From Enterobacteriaceae bacterium UBA5654 (GTDB taxonomy: Bacteria > Pseudomonadota > Gammaproteobacteria > Enterobacterales > Enterobacteriaceae), in contig DIJC01000001.1 in NCBI GenBank assembly GCA_002421005.1, positions 150,314 to 214,313 of the forward strand: 64,000 nt of DNA, in the 5' to 3' direction. The translations under genes and the position numbers were made by a program. Positions within the stretch are counted from its first letter, which is position 1. Each line of letters opens with the position of its first letter. The notes under the pieces were generated by a model. That model was not told where the DNA came from, made no database searches, and saw only the letters and a program-made list of their open reading frames with translations. Shown piece by piece: positions 42,276 through 50,783 of this stretch.

Positions 42276-42563
42276 ATGCTGCATACCTTGCGCCACTCAC
42301 CCTGGCAGTGTGATATGACCGCTTTAGTGCGTATGCTGCGCGAAGGGGACGATCTGCTGTTAATTTCTGATGGCGTTCAGGCCGCCGTTGAAGGCAGCCG
42401 CTTTCTTGAAATCCTGCTGAATGCCCCCATATCGGTTTACGTGCTGGCAGAGGATGTTGATGCACGCGGATTTTCTGCTCAAATTTCGAACAGCATCGTC
42501 AGGGTTGACTATACTGGTTTCGTCAGGCTAACAACAAAAAATCGGGGCCAGATGGCCTGGTAA
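42276..42563 (+). CDS. tusB: TusB, sulfur relay complex subunit
   Basis: 95 residues, DsrH-like. It begins MLHTLRHSPWQCDMTALVRM and ends FVRLTTKNRGQMAW. It is the third subunit of the TusBCD hexamer. It ends 23 bases before the -35 of the str operon, so the tus transcript may read into rpsL; no terminator is visible between them. Confidence 0.95.
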   Translation: MLHTLRHSPWQCDMTALVRMLREGDDLLLISDGVQAAVEGSRFLEILLNAPISVYVLAEDVDARGFSAQISNSIVRVDYTGFVRLTTKNRGQMAW

Positions 42564-42585
42564 TGACAAGATCGCTGTATATTTC

Positions 42586-42614
42586 TTGACACCTTTTCTG
42601 CACAGCCCTAAAAT
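42586..42614 (+). promoter_or_regulatory. str operon promoter
   Basis: TTGACA (42586-42591) and TAAAAT (42609-42614) are separated by 17 bases. A GC-rich CCGCGTCC follows, typical of growth-rate-controlled ribosomal promoters. It leaves a leader of about 70 bases before rpsL. Confidence 0.9.
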
Positions 42615-42688
42615 TCCGCGTCCTCATATTGTATGAGGGCGTTTTATTACGTGTTTACGAAGCAAAAGCTAAAACCAGGAGCTATTTA

Positions 42689-43063
42689 ATGGCAACAGTT
42701 AACCAGCTGGTACGCAAACCACGCGCTCGCAAAGTTGCAAAAAGCAACGTGCCTGCGCTGGAAGCATGCCCGCAAAAACGTGGCGTATGTACTCGTGTAT
42801 ATACTACCACTCCTAAAAAACCAAACTCCGCACTGCGTAAAGTATGCCGTGTTCGTTTGACTAACGGTTTTGAAGTGACTTCCTACATCGGTGGTGAAGG
42901 TCACAACCTGCAGGAACACTCCGTGATCCTGATCCGTGGCGGTCGTGTAAAAGACCTTCCGGGTGTTCGTTACCACACCGTTCGTGGTGCGCTTGACTGC
43001 TCCGGCGTTAAAGACCGTAAGCAATCACGCTCCAAGTATGGCGTGAAACGTCCTAAGGCTTAA
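42689..43063 (+). CDS. rpsL: 30S ribosomal protein S12
   Basis: 124 residues. It is first in the str operon (rpsL-rpsG-fusA-tufA). S12 sits at the decoding centre. The streptomycin-contact loop TTTPKKPNSALRK keeps lysine 43, and VKDLPGVRYH keeps the second classical lysine, so no resistance substitution is present. ATG 42689 (MATVNQ) is the family start. Codon use is strongly biased, as in highly expressed genes. Confidence 0.99.
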   Translation: MATVNQLVRKPRARKVAKSNVPALEACPQKRGVCTRVYTTTPKKPNSALRKVCRVRLTNGFEVTSYIGGEGHNLQEHSVILIRGGRVKDLPGVRYHTVRGALDCSGVKDRKQSRSKYGVKRPKA

Positions 43064-43159
43064 TGGTTCTCCGTTAAGTAAGGCCAAACGTTTTATCTTA
43101 ATGTCAAAACTAAACTCTTAGAGTTTTGGACAATCCTGAATTAACAACGGAGTATTTCC
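43064..43159 (+). promoter_or_regulatory. rpsL-rpsG intercistronic region, S7 translational control target
   Basis: This 96-base gap is the same length as the E. coli intercistronic region to which ribosomal protein S7 binds to repress its own translation and that of downstream genes. A stem-loop AAACTC-TTA-GAGTTT (43112-43126) is visible inside. The control role comes from established E. coli work; conservation of the full fold was not tested. Confidence 0.6.
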
Positions 43160-43630
43160 ATGCCACGTCGTCGCGTCATTGGTCAGCGTAAAATTCTGCC
43201 GGATCCGAAGTTCGGATCAGAACTGCTGGCTAAATTTGTCAATATCCTGATGGTAGATGGTAAAAAATCTACTGCAGAATCAATCGTATACAGCGCGCTG
43301 GAGACCCTGGCTCAGCGTTCTGGTAAAAACGAACTGGAAGCCTTCGAAGTTGCGCTCGAAAACGTGCGCCCGACTGTCGAAGTTAAGTCCCGCCGCGTAG
43401 GTGGTTCAACTTATCAGGTTCCAGTTGAAGTCCGTCCGGTCCGTCGTAATGCTCTGGCAATGCGTTGGATCGTTGAAGCTGCTCGTAAACGCGGTGATAA
43501 ATCCATGGCTCTGCGCCTGGCGAACGAACTTTCTGATGCTGCTGACAACAAAGGTACAGCAGTTAAGAAACGTGAAGACGTTCACCGTATGGCAGAAGCC
43601 AACAAGGCGTTCGCACACTACCGTTGGTAA
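43160..43630 (+). CDS. rpsG: 30S ribosomal protein S7
   Basis: 156 residues, the common length; E. coli K-12 has a longer C-terminus. It is a primary 16S rRNA binder that nucleates the 30S head and contacts the E-site tRNA. It starts MPRRRVIGQRKILPDPKFGS and ends NKAFAHYRW. It also acts as translational repressor of the str operon. Confidence 0.99.
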   Translation: MPRRRVIGQRKILPDPKFGSELLAKFVNILMVDGKKSTAESIVYSALETLAQRSGKNELEAFEVALENVRPTVEVKSRRVGGSTYQVPVEVRPVRRNALAMRWIVEAARKRGDKSMALRLANELSDAADNKGTAVKKREDVHRMAEANKAFAHYRW

Positions 43631-43726
43631 TCCCTTCGGAGTCATAGTAACCAGGCGGGCGCTTCAGTTAAGCGACCCGCACTGGCAAACTTATCTGAAC
43701 GCCTAATGCAATAAACGAGGAATCAA

Positions 43727-45841
43727 ATGGCTCGTACAACACCCATCGCACGCTATCGTAATATCGGTATCAGTGCGCACATCGACGCCGGTAAAACCAC
43801 GACTACCGAACGTATTCTGTTCTACACCGGTGTAAACCACAAAATCGGTGAAGTTCATGACGGCGCGGCAACCATGGACTGGATGGAGCAGGAGCAGGAA
43901 CGTGGTATCACCATCACGTCCGCAGCGACTACTGCATTCTGGTCTGGTATGGCTAAGCAGTATGAACCGCATCGCGTAAACATCATCGACACCCCGGGGC
44001 ACGTTGACTTCACCATCGAAGTAGAACGTTCCATGCGTGTACTTGACGGTGCGGTAATGGTTTACTGCGCAGTTGGTGGTGTTCAGCCGCAGTCTGAAAC
44101 CGTATGGCGTCAGGCAAACAAATATAAAGTTCCACGTATCGCGTTCGTTAACAAAATGGACCGTATGGGTGCGAACTTCCTGAAAGTTGTTGGTCAGATC
44201 AAATCCCGTCTGGGCGCGAACCCGGTTCCGCTGCAGCTGGCGATTGGTGCTGAAGAAGGTTTCACCGGTGTTGTTGACCTGGTGAAAATGAAAGCCATCA
44301 ACTGGAACGACGCAGATCAGGGCGTGACCTTCGAATACGAAGAAATCCCGGCTGATATGCAGGATCTGGCTGAAGAATGGCACCAGAACCTGATCGAATC
44401 CGCAGCAGAAGCTTCTGAAGAGCTGATGGAGAAATACCTGGGTGGTGAAGAACTGACTGAAGAAGAGATCAAAAAAGCTCTGCGTCAGCGCGTTCTGAAC
44501 AACGAAATCATCCTGGTAACCTGTGGTTCTGCGTTTAAGAACAAAGGTGTTCAGGCGATGCTGGATGCGGTAATTGATTACCTGCCATCCCCGACTGATG
44601 TACCGGCGATCAACGGTATCCTGGACGACGGTAAAGATACTCCGGCTGAGCGTCACGCTAGCGATGAAGAGCCGTTTGCAGCTCTGGCATTCAAAATCGC
44701 TACCGACCCGTTCGTGGGTAACCTGACCTTCTTCCGCGTGTACTCCGGTGTGGTTAACTCCGGTGACACCGTGCTGAACTCCGTGAAAGCGGCTCGTGAA
44801 CGTTTTGGTCGTATCGTACAGATGCACGCCAACAAACGTGAAGAGATTAAAGAAGTTCGCGCGGGCGACATCGCAGCAGCTATCGGTCTGAAAGACGTAA
44901 CGACGGGTGACACTCTGTGTAACCCGGATTCGCCGATCATTCTGGAACGTATGGAATTCCCGGAACCGGTTATCTCCATCGCTGTAGAACCGAAAACCAA
45001 AGCTGACCAGGAAAAAATGGGTCTGGCTCTGGGTCGTCTGGCTAAAGAAGACCCGTCATTCCGCGTATGGACTGACGAAGAGTCTAACCAGACTATCATC
45101 GCTGGTATGGGTGAACTGCACCTCGACATCATCGTTGACCGTATGAAACGCGAATTCAACGTTGAAGCGAACGTCGGTAAACCTCAGGTTGCTTACCGTG
45201 AAGCAATTCGCGCGAAAGTTACCGATATCGAAGGTAAACACGCCAAGCAGTCTGGTGGTCGCGGTCAGTACGGTCACGTCGTTATCGACATGTACCCGCT
45301 GGAACCGGGCTCTAACCCGAAAGGTTACGAGTTCGTCAACGACATCAAGGGTGGTGTAATTCCTGGCGAATACATCCCGGCCGTTGATAAAGGCATCCAG
45401 GAACAGCTGAAATCTGGTCCGCTGGCGGGTTACCCGGTAGTCGATCTCGGTGTGCGTCTGCACTTCGGTTCTTACCATGACGTTGACTCCTCCGAGCTGG
45501 CGTTTAAACTGGCTGCTTCTATCGCCTTTAAAGATGGCTTTAAGAAAGCAAAACCAGTTCTGCTTGAGCCGATCATGAAGGTTGAAGTAGAGACGCCGGA
45601 AGAGAACACCGGTGACGTTATCGGTGACCTGAGCCGTCGTCGCGGTATGCTGCGCGGTCAGGAATCTGAAGTGACTGGCGTTAAGATCCACGCTGAAGTT
45701 CCGCTGTCTGAAATGTTCGGATATGCAACCCAGCTGCGTTCTCTGACCAAAGGTCGCGCATCATACACGATGGAATTCCTGAAGTATGATGATGCGCCGA
45801 ACAACGTTGCTCAGGCCGTAATCGAAGCCCGTGGTAAATAA
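43727..45841 (+). CDS. fusA: Elongation factor G
   Basis: 704 residues. The GTPase domain has GISAHIDAGKTTTTERIL (P-loop), DTPGHVDF and NKMDRMGANF. Domains II-V follow, with SGGRGQYGHVVI and the C-terminal QLRSLTKGRASYTMEF. It drives tRNA-mRNA translocation and ribosome recycling. It lies between rpsG and tufA in the str operon; the start 43727 follows GAGGAATC. Confidence 0.99.
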   Translation: MARTTPIARYRNIGISAHIDAGKTTTTERILFYTGVNHKIGEVHDGAATMDWMEQEQERGITITSAATTAFWSGMAKQYEPHRVNIIDTPGHVDFTIEVERSMRVLDGAVMVYCAVGGVQPQSETVWRQANKYKVPRIAFVNKMDRMGANFLKVVGQIKSRLGANPVPLQLAIGAEEGFTGVVDLVKMKAINWNDADQGVTFEYEEIPADMQDLAEEWHQNLIESAAEASEELMEKYLGGEELTEEEIKKALRQRVLNNEIILVTCGSAFKNKGVQAMLDAVIDYLPSPTDVPAINGILDDGKDTPAERHASDEEPFAALAFKIATDPFVGNLTFFRVYSGVVNSGDTVLNSVKAARERFGRIVQMHANKREEIKEVRAGDIAAAIGLKDVTTGDTLCNPDSPIILERMEFPEPVISIAVEPKTKADQEKMGLALGRLAKEDPSFRVWTDEESNQTIIAGMGELHLDIIVDRMKREFNVEANVGKPQVAYREAIRAKVTDIEGKHAKQSGGRGQYGHVVIDMYPLEPGSNPKGYEFVNDIKGGVIPGEYIPAVDKGIQEQLKSGPLAGYPVVDLGVRLHFGSYHDVDSSELAFKLAASIAFKDGFKKAKPVLLEPIMKVEVETPEENTGDVIGDLSRRRGMLRGQESEVTGVKIHAEVPLSEMFGYATQLRSLTKGRASYTMEFLKYDDAPNNVAQAVIEARGK

Positions 45842-45869
45842 GCCTCGGGGTTAAAAACCTAAGTCCCGT

Positions 45870-45887
45870 GCCCCCTTGCGAGGGGGC
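45870..45887 (+). other. Hairpin between fusA and tufA
   Basis: The 7-bp stem GCCCCCT/AGGGGGC with loop TGCG lies in the 67-base fusA-tufA gap. CGCTATAGTAAGG follows rather than a T-tract, so it is not a standard terminator. It may be a processing or stabilising structure adjusting tufA output. Confidence 0.55.
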
Positions 45888-45908
45888 GCTATAGTAAGGA
45901 ATATAGCC

Positions 45909-47093
45909 GTGTCTAAAGAAAAATTTGAACGTACAAAACCGCACGTCAACGTTGGTACTATCGGCCACGTTGACCACGGTAAAACTACCCTGACCGCTGC
46001 AATCACTACCGTACTGGCTAAAACCTACGGCGGTGCTGCTCGCGCATTCGATCAGATCGATAACGCGCCGGAAGAAAAAGCTCGTGGTATCACCATCAAC
46101 ACTTCTCACGTTGAATATGACACCCCGACCCGCCACTACGCGCACGTAGACTGCCCGGGCCACGCCGACTATGTTAAAAACATGATCACCGGTGCTGCGC
46201 AGATGGACGGCGCGATCCTGGTTGTTGCTGCGACTGACGGCCCGATGCCGCAGACCCGTGAGCACATCCTGCTGGGTCGTCAGGTAGGCGTTCCGTACAT
46301 CATCGTGTTCCTGAACAAATGCGACATGGTTGATGACGAAGAGCTGCTGGAACTGGTAGAAATGGAAGTTCGTGAACTTCTGTCCCAGTACGACTTCCCG
46401 GGCGACGACACCCCGATCATCCGTGGTTCTGCTCTGAAAGCGCTGGAAGGCGAAGCAGAGTGGGAAGAAAAAATCATCGAACTGGCTGGCTTCCTGGATT
46501 CCTACATCCCTGAACCAGAACGTGCGATTGACAAGCCATTCCTGCTGCCGATCGAAGACGTATTCTCCATCTCCGGCCGTGGTACCGTTGTTACCGGTCG
46601 TGTAGAGCGCGGTATTATCAAAGTTGGTGAAGAAGTTGAAATCGTTGGTATCAAAGATACCGCGAAATCCACCTGTACCGGCGTTGAAATGTTCCGCAAA
46701 CTGCTGGACGAAGGCCGTGCCGGTGAGAACGTAGGTGTTCTGCTGCGTGGTATCAAACGTGAAGAAATCGAACGTGGTCAGGTACTGGCTAAGCCGGGTT
46801 CTATCAAGCCGCACACCAAGTTCGAATCTGAAGTGTACATCCTGTCCAAGGACGAAGGCGGCCGTCACACTCCGTTCTTCAAAGGCTACCGTCCGCAGTT
46901 CTACTTCCGTACAACTGACGTGACTGGCACCATCGAACTGCCGGAAGGCGTTGAAATGGTAATGCCGGGCGACAACATCAAAATGGTTGTTACCCTGATC
47001 CACCCGATCGCGATGGACGATGGTCTGCGTTTCGCAATCCGTGAAGGCGGCCGTACCGTTGGCGCGGGCGTTGTTGCTAAAGTTCTGAGCTAA
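45909..47093 (+). CDS. tufA: Elongation factor Tu
   Basis: 394 residues starting from GTG at 45909 (SKEKFERTKPHVNVGTIGHV); GTG is the normal tuf start. G motifs are GHVDHGKTTL, DCPGHADY and NKCDMVDD. Domains II and III are complete through VVAKVLS. It delivers aminoacyl-tRNA to the ribosome. It is the last gene of the str operon, with TAAGGA upstream of the start. Confidence 0.98.
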   Translation: MSKEKFERTKPHVNVGTIGHVDHGKTTLTAAITTVLAKTYGGAARAFDQIDNAPEEKARGITINTSHVEYDTPTRHYAHVDCPGHADYVKNMITGAAQMDGAILVVAATDGPMPQTREHILLGRQVGVPYIIVFLNKCDMVDDEELLELVEMEVRELLSQYDFPGDDTPIIRGSALKALEGEAEWEEKIIELAGFLDSYIPEPERAIDKPFLLPIEDVFSISGRGTVVTGRVERGIIKVGEEVEIVGIKDTAKSTCTGVEMFRKLLDEGRAGENVGVLLRGIKREEIERGQVLAKPGSIKPHTKFESEVYILSKDEGGRHTPFFKGYRPQFYFRTTDVTGTIELPEGVEMVMPGDNIKMVVTLIHPIAMDDGLRFAIREGGRTVGAGVVAKVLS

Positions 47094-47116
47094 TTACTCG
47101 TTAATAAGCTTTGAAT

Positions 47117-47143
47117 AAAAAAGGGTGCTTCGGCACCCTTTTT
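47117..47143 (+). terminator. str operon terminator
   Basis: The stem AAGGGTGC/GCACCCTT (47121-47128 with 47133-47140) has a UUCG tetraloop and is flanked by A- and T-runs. It lies 27 bases after the tufA stop. Confidence 0.95.
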
Positions 47144-47479
47144 GCTGTCTGCAATTTAGCGCCATTTCATTTCCCTGGTAGATCATCCACTTTATTATTT
47201 CTCCATGTCTGACTCCATTTTTTAAAACGAACACGTCCTTTTGATATTTATATTATCAATGAATTCCGGTAGTGATATTTTATTAATTTATATCAATTTA
47301 GTGAATATATTATCCAATTAGCTTTTCGGGCTTACTTGTTTATTGTCTTGTTGATGTTTATCTCTTTTAGTAATAACCTCCACCACCGCGCAACTATCAA
47401 TTTAATTGCTGACTTTATTGTTAGTTATTTTCCTGGTTGTGCGGTTAATTAGTATTACTGAGATTATTAAGGATAATAA
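47144..47479 (+). promoter_or_regulatory. AT-rich upstream region of the chitinase gene
   Basis: These 336 bases without a gene have a strikingly lower GC content than the str operon, with long A/T tracts (for example TATATTATC and ATTTATATC between about 47245 and 47315). A ribosome site AAGGA precedes the chitinase ATG. AT-rich bendable DNA here suits H-NS silencing, as reported for the E. coli chiA and gsp genes. I could not assign a specific promoter. Confidence 0.5.
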
Positions 47480-49840
47480 ATGAAGATTAATATATTCACT
47501 AAAACAATGCTAGGTATGGGCCTGGTCTGTGCCTCGGTGCCAGCCTTTGCACTGGAAGCATGGAATAATCAGCAAGGCGGCGATAAATATCAGGTTATTT
47601 TTGACGGGAAAGTTTATGAAAATGCCTGGTGGGTTTCTTCTACAAATTGTCCGGCAAATGCGAAACCCAATGATGCCTCTAACCCATGGCGCTACGAGCG
47701 TGACGCGACCGCACAGGAAATATCTCAGGTTGGCAATCCTCAGAGCTGTAATAGCGATCAAAAACCGGTAGAGCCAGTGGTGCCTGATACCACACCGGTC
47801 ACGCCGGTGCCAGCAACTGATAATACTGATAAGGCTGAAGAGTATGCCATCGAAGCGTGGCAGCATCAGGAAGGCGGTACTACATGGCATGTTATTTATG
47901 ATGGCGCAATCTACCAAAACGCCTGGTGGGTAGCGGCTTCCAATTGCCCGGGTAACGCTAAAGCGGATGATGCTTCTAACCCGTGGCGCTATCTGCGTGA
48001 CGCTACGGCCGCCGAAGAAGCGAAATACGGCAATCCGACATCCTGCGATACTGACGGCGAAGATGATGTGCCTGTACCCCCGGCTCCTCCGGTGCCAGAC
48101 CCGGTTCCTTCAGACGATCCGACTCCGTCTCAGGATGACGACTCAACTTACGCTCTGGAAGCCTGGAGCGGCCAGGAAGGCAGTACCATTTATCACGTTA
48201 TTTTTGACGGCAACGTATACAAAAATGCATGGTGGGTGGGCAGCAAAGATTGTCCTCTGACCGCCAGCCCAACCAACGCGAATAATCCATGGACCTTTGA
48301 GCGTGTGGCAACGCCAGCTGAAATCAGTCAGTACGGCAATCCACAGACCTGTGAAATTGCGGGTAACGATACTACCACCTATCCAGCCTGGTCTAATGAA
48401 AGCGCTTATAACGCCAACGATAAAGTTGAATATAACAATGCAACCTATGTGACGCAAAAAGCTCAGGATGCATGGGGATTTGCCCCTGGTGGCGACAACC
48501 CGTGGCAGAAATATGAAGCGGTTCAACCCTGGTCAGCATCAACGGTATACGTGAAGGGCGATCGTGTTGTCGTTGATGGTATGGTGTATGAAGCACTGTT
48601 CTGGACGCAGCATGACGATCCGTCCGATGTGGCCAACCAGAACCCGACGGGCGACAATAGCCGTCCGTGGAAACCACTGGGTAAACTGGTAGAGTACTCC
48701 AGCGAGGAGCTGAGCAATGCTCCGCAGTATGATGCGGGCACTCTTTACGAAAATGGCACGTTGATTCGTTTTAACGGCGAGAACTATGTAGCCCAGACGA
48801 AAGTGCAGAAAGTCTCTCCGACGGACACAAACCCGTGGCGCATTTTTGTTGACTGGAAAGGCACAAAAGAACGTGTCGGCACGCCGAAAAATTCGTGGCC
48901 AAAACATGTTTATGCGCCGTACGTCGATTTTACCCTGAACACCATTCCTGATTTTGCCGCGCTGGCAAAAAATGAAAATGTTAACCATTTCACGCTGGCA
49001 TTCGTGGTCAGTAAAGATGCGGATACCTGTCTGCCGACCTGGGGAACATCCTACGGTATGCAGGATTACGCTCAGTACAGCAAGATCAAAGCCCTGCGTG
49101 AAGCTGGCGGCGATGTCATGCTGTCCATCGGTGGTGCGAACAACGCTCCGCTGGCCGCATCCTGTAAAAACGTGGATGACCTGATGCAGCATTACTACGA
49201 TATCGTCGACAACCTGAATCTTCAGGTGCTGGACTTCGATATTGAAGGTACATGGGTTGCCGATCAGGCCTCTATTGAACGCCGTAATCTGGCGGTGAAA
49301 AAAGTACAGGATAAATGGAAGTCTGAAGGTAAAGACATCGGCGTTTGGTATACCCTGCCGATCCTGCCAACCGGTCTGACGCCTGACGGCATGAACGTTC
49401 TGCGCGATGCGCAGGCGAAAGGTGTAGAGCTGGCTGGCGTAAACGTCATGACCATGGACTACGGTAATGCGATTTGCCAGTCTGCCGGTACGGAAGGCCA
49501 GAACATCCACGGCAAGTGTGCGACCTCCGCCATTGAAAGTCTGCACACGCAGTTGAAGGGACTCTTCACCGAGAAAAGCGATGCCGAGATTGATGCGATG
49601 ATGGGAACAACGCCTATGATCGGACTCAATGATGTCCAGGGTGAAACCTTCTATCTGTCCGATGCTCGTCTGGTTATGGAAGATGCGCAGAAGCGTAAAC
49701 TGGGTATGATCGGGATCTGGTCTATCGCCCGTGATGTCCCCGGCGGCAACTATGTGTCACCGGAATTCCACGGTCTGACCGAGCAACAGGCTCCGAAATA
49801 CGCCTTCAGCGAGATTTTCGCGCCGTTTACTAAGCAGTAA
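47480..49840 (+). CDS. chiA: Secreted GH18 endochitinase, ChiA (YheB) type, with three N-terminal repeat modules
   Basis: 786 residues. The signal peptide ends PAFA at residue 24. Three copies of a Trp-rich module begin at residues 25, 124 and 226 (EAW-x-QxGG, F/YDGxxYxNAWWV, NPW, two cysteines each), joined by Pro/Asp/Thr linkers. Next come three shorter chitin-binding-like units at about 300-455 (for example TVYVKGDRVVVDGMVYEALF). The GH18 catalytic domain spans about 475-786, with LDFDIEG placing the acid at E589. It degrades chitin outside the cell and is the known kind of T2SS substrate. Confidence 0.95.
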   Translation: MKINIFTKTMLGMGLVCASVPAFALEAWNNQQGGDKYQVIFDGKVYENAWWVSSTNCPANAKPNDASNPWRYERDATAQEISQVGNPQSCNSDQKPVEPVVPDTTPVTPVPATDNTDKAEEYAIEAWQHQEGGTTWHVIYDGAIYQNAWWVAASNCPGNAKADDASNPWRYLRDATAAEEAKYGNPTSCDTDGEDDVPVPPAPPVPDPVPSDDPTPSQDDDSTYALEAWSGQEGSTIYHVIFDGNVYKNAWWVGSKDCPLTASPTNANNPWTFERVATPAEISQYGNPQTCEIAGNDTTTYPAWSNESAYNANDKVEYNNATYVTQKAQDAWGFAPGGDNPWQKYEAVQPWSASTVYVKGDRVVVDGMVYEALFWTQHDDPSDVANQNPTGDNSRPWKPLGKLVEYSSEELSNAPQYDAGTLYENGTLIRFNGENYVAQTKVQKVSPTDTNPWRIFVDWKGTKERVGTPKNSWPKHVYAPYVDFTLNTIPDFAALAKNENVNHFTLAFVVSKDADTCLPTWGTSYGMQDYAQYSKIKALREAGGDVMLSIGGANNAPLAASCKNVDDLMQHYYDIVDNLNLQVLDFDIEGTWVADQASIERRNLAVKKVQDKWKSEGKDIGVWYTLPILPTGLTPDGMNVLRDAQAKGVELAGVNVMTMDYGNAICQSAGTEGQNIHGKCATSAIESLHTQLKGLFTEKSDAEIDAMMGTTPMIGLNDVQGETFYLSDARLVMEDAQKRKLGMIGIWSIARDVPGGNYVSPEFHGLTEQQAPKYAFSEIFAPFTKQ

Positions 49841-49846
49841 TATCAG

Positions 49847-49873
49847 CGGCCACCGCCACGGGTGGCCGTTTCC
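49847..49873 (+). terminator. Chitinase gene terminator
   Basis: The 8-bp stem CGGCCACC/GGTGGCCG (49847-49854 with 49861-49868), with a 6-base loop and then TTTCCCC, lies seven bases after the chiA stop. Confidence 0.75.
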
Positions 49874-50000
49874 CCTAACGGGTTTGTCTATAACCCGTTA
49901 TTTTCAATTGTGTTTATAATTTGATGAAATTTCCAGCGCTCTCCTTGTTGAAATAAGAAGCATTTTCATTTATTTTTATGGAAAGTTAACGGGAGTCGAT

Positions 50001-50195
50001 ATGTTTGTTTGTCTTTGTAATGGTATCAGTGATAAAAAGCTGCGGCAGGCAGTCCGTCAGTTTTCCCCTCATTCATTTCAGCAGCTAAAGAAGTTTATTC
50101 CTGTGGGTAATCAATGCGGTAAGTGTGCCCGCGCCGCCCGTGAGATTATGGAAGATGAGCTTATGCAGATGCCGGAGTTTAAAGAAACCGCATAA
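50001..50195 (+). CDS. bfd: Bacterioferritin-associated ferredoxin Bfd
   Basis: 64 residues. Four cysteines bind a [2Fe-2S] cluster: MFVCLCNG near the N-terminus and GNQCGKCARAA. It reduces the haem of bacterioferritin to release stored iron. It is followed by bfr after 73 bases. The upstream AT-rich stretch around 49955-49980 has a weak resemblance to a Fur box (GAAATAAGAAGCATTTTCAT); iron repression is known for bfd in E. coli, but this site is not convincing on its own. Confidence 0.96.
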   Translation: MFVCLCNGISDKKLRQAVRQFSPHSFQQLKKFIPVGNQCGKCARAAREIMEDELMQMPEFKETA

Positions 50196-50268
50196 ACCAG
50201 ACGTGTTTTTTTGACTTACCTGTAACGCCATCTACTCTTCAATGAGTGGAAGCGGAGGAGTCAAAAAA

Positions 50269-50745
50269 ATGAAAGGTGATATTAAAGTCATAAATTATCT
50301 CAATAAACTGTTGGGAAATGAGCTTGTCGCAATCAATCAGTATTTTCTCCATGCCAGGATGTTTAAAAACTGGGGTCTGAAACGTCTGAACGACGTGGAA
50401 TACCATGAATCTATTGATGAAATGAAACACGCCGACCGCTATATCGAGCGCATCCTGTTCCTGGAAGGCATCCCAAATCTTCAGGATCTCGGCAAGCTGA
50501 ATATCGGTGAAGATGTCGAAGAAATGCTACGCTCCGACCTGGCGCTTGAACTGGAAGGCGCTAAGGATTTGCGCGAGGCGATCGCCTGGGCAGATAGCGT
50601 GCATGATTACGTTAGCCGGGATTTGATGATTGAAATCCTTGGGGAAGAAGAGCACCACATCGACTGGCTGGAAACCGAGCTGGATCTGCTTTACAAAATG
50701 GGTCTTCAGAACTATCTTCAGGCGCAGGTGCTTGACGAGAAGTAA
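50269..50745 (+). CDS. bfr: Bacterioferritin
   Basis: 158 residues, four-helix ferritin fold. Diiron-centre residues are visible in LLGNELVAINQYFLHARMF (E18), EYHESIDEMKHADRY (E51, H54) and EIL-GEEEHHIDWLE (E127, H130), and haem-binding methionine is present in the second of these. It stores iron as a 24-mer with 12 haems. ATG 50269 follows GGAGGAG; the frame begins 27 bases earlier but MKGDIKVINYL is the family start. Confidence 0.97.
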   Translation: MKGDIKVINYLNKLLGNELVAINQYFLHARMFKNWGLKRLNDVEYHESIDEMKHADRYIERILFLEGIPNLQDLGKLNIGEDVEEMLRSDLALELEGAKDLREAIAWADSVHDYVSRDLMIEILGEEEHHIDWLETELDLLYKMGLQNYLQAQVLDEK

Positions 50746-50754
50746 GGTATTAAA

Positions 50755-50783
50755 GAGGGAGGGCACATGGCTCTCCCTGATAA
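50755..50783. terminator. Possible terminator between convergent bfr and gspO
   Basis: AGGGAG (50756-50761) pairs with CTCCCT (50773-50778) across an 11-base loop in the 38-base gap. T-tracts are poor on both strands, so it is only a candidate. Confidence 0.45.

Noticed and set aside
43703..47003. Long antisense frames opposite fusA and tufA (374, 211 and 440 codons)
   Set aside because: They arise from the extreme codon bias of fusA and tufA, which removes stop codons from the opposite strand.
48539..49546. 335-codon frame antisense to the chitinase
   Set aside because: The sense gene has a signal peptide, modular repeats and a GH18 motif; the antisense product shows no domain.
49955..49980. 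Fur box upstream of bfd
   Set aside because: Only about half the consensus positions match, no better than expected in AT-rich DNA; not listed as a feature.
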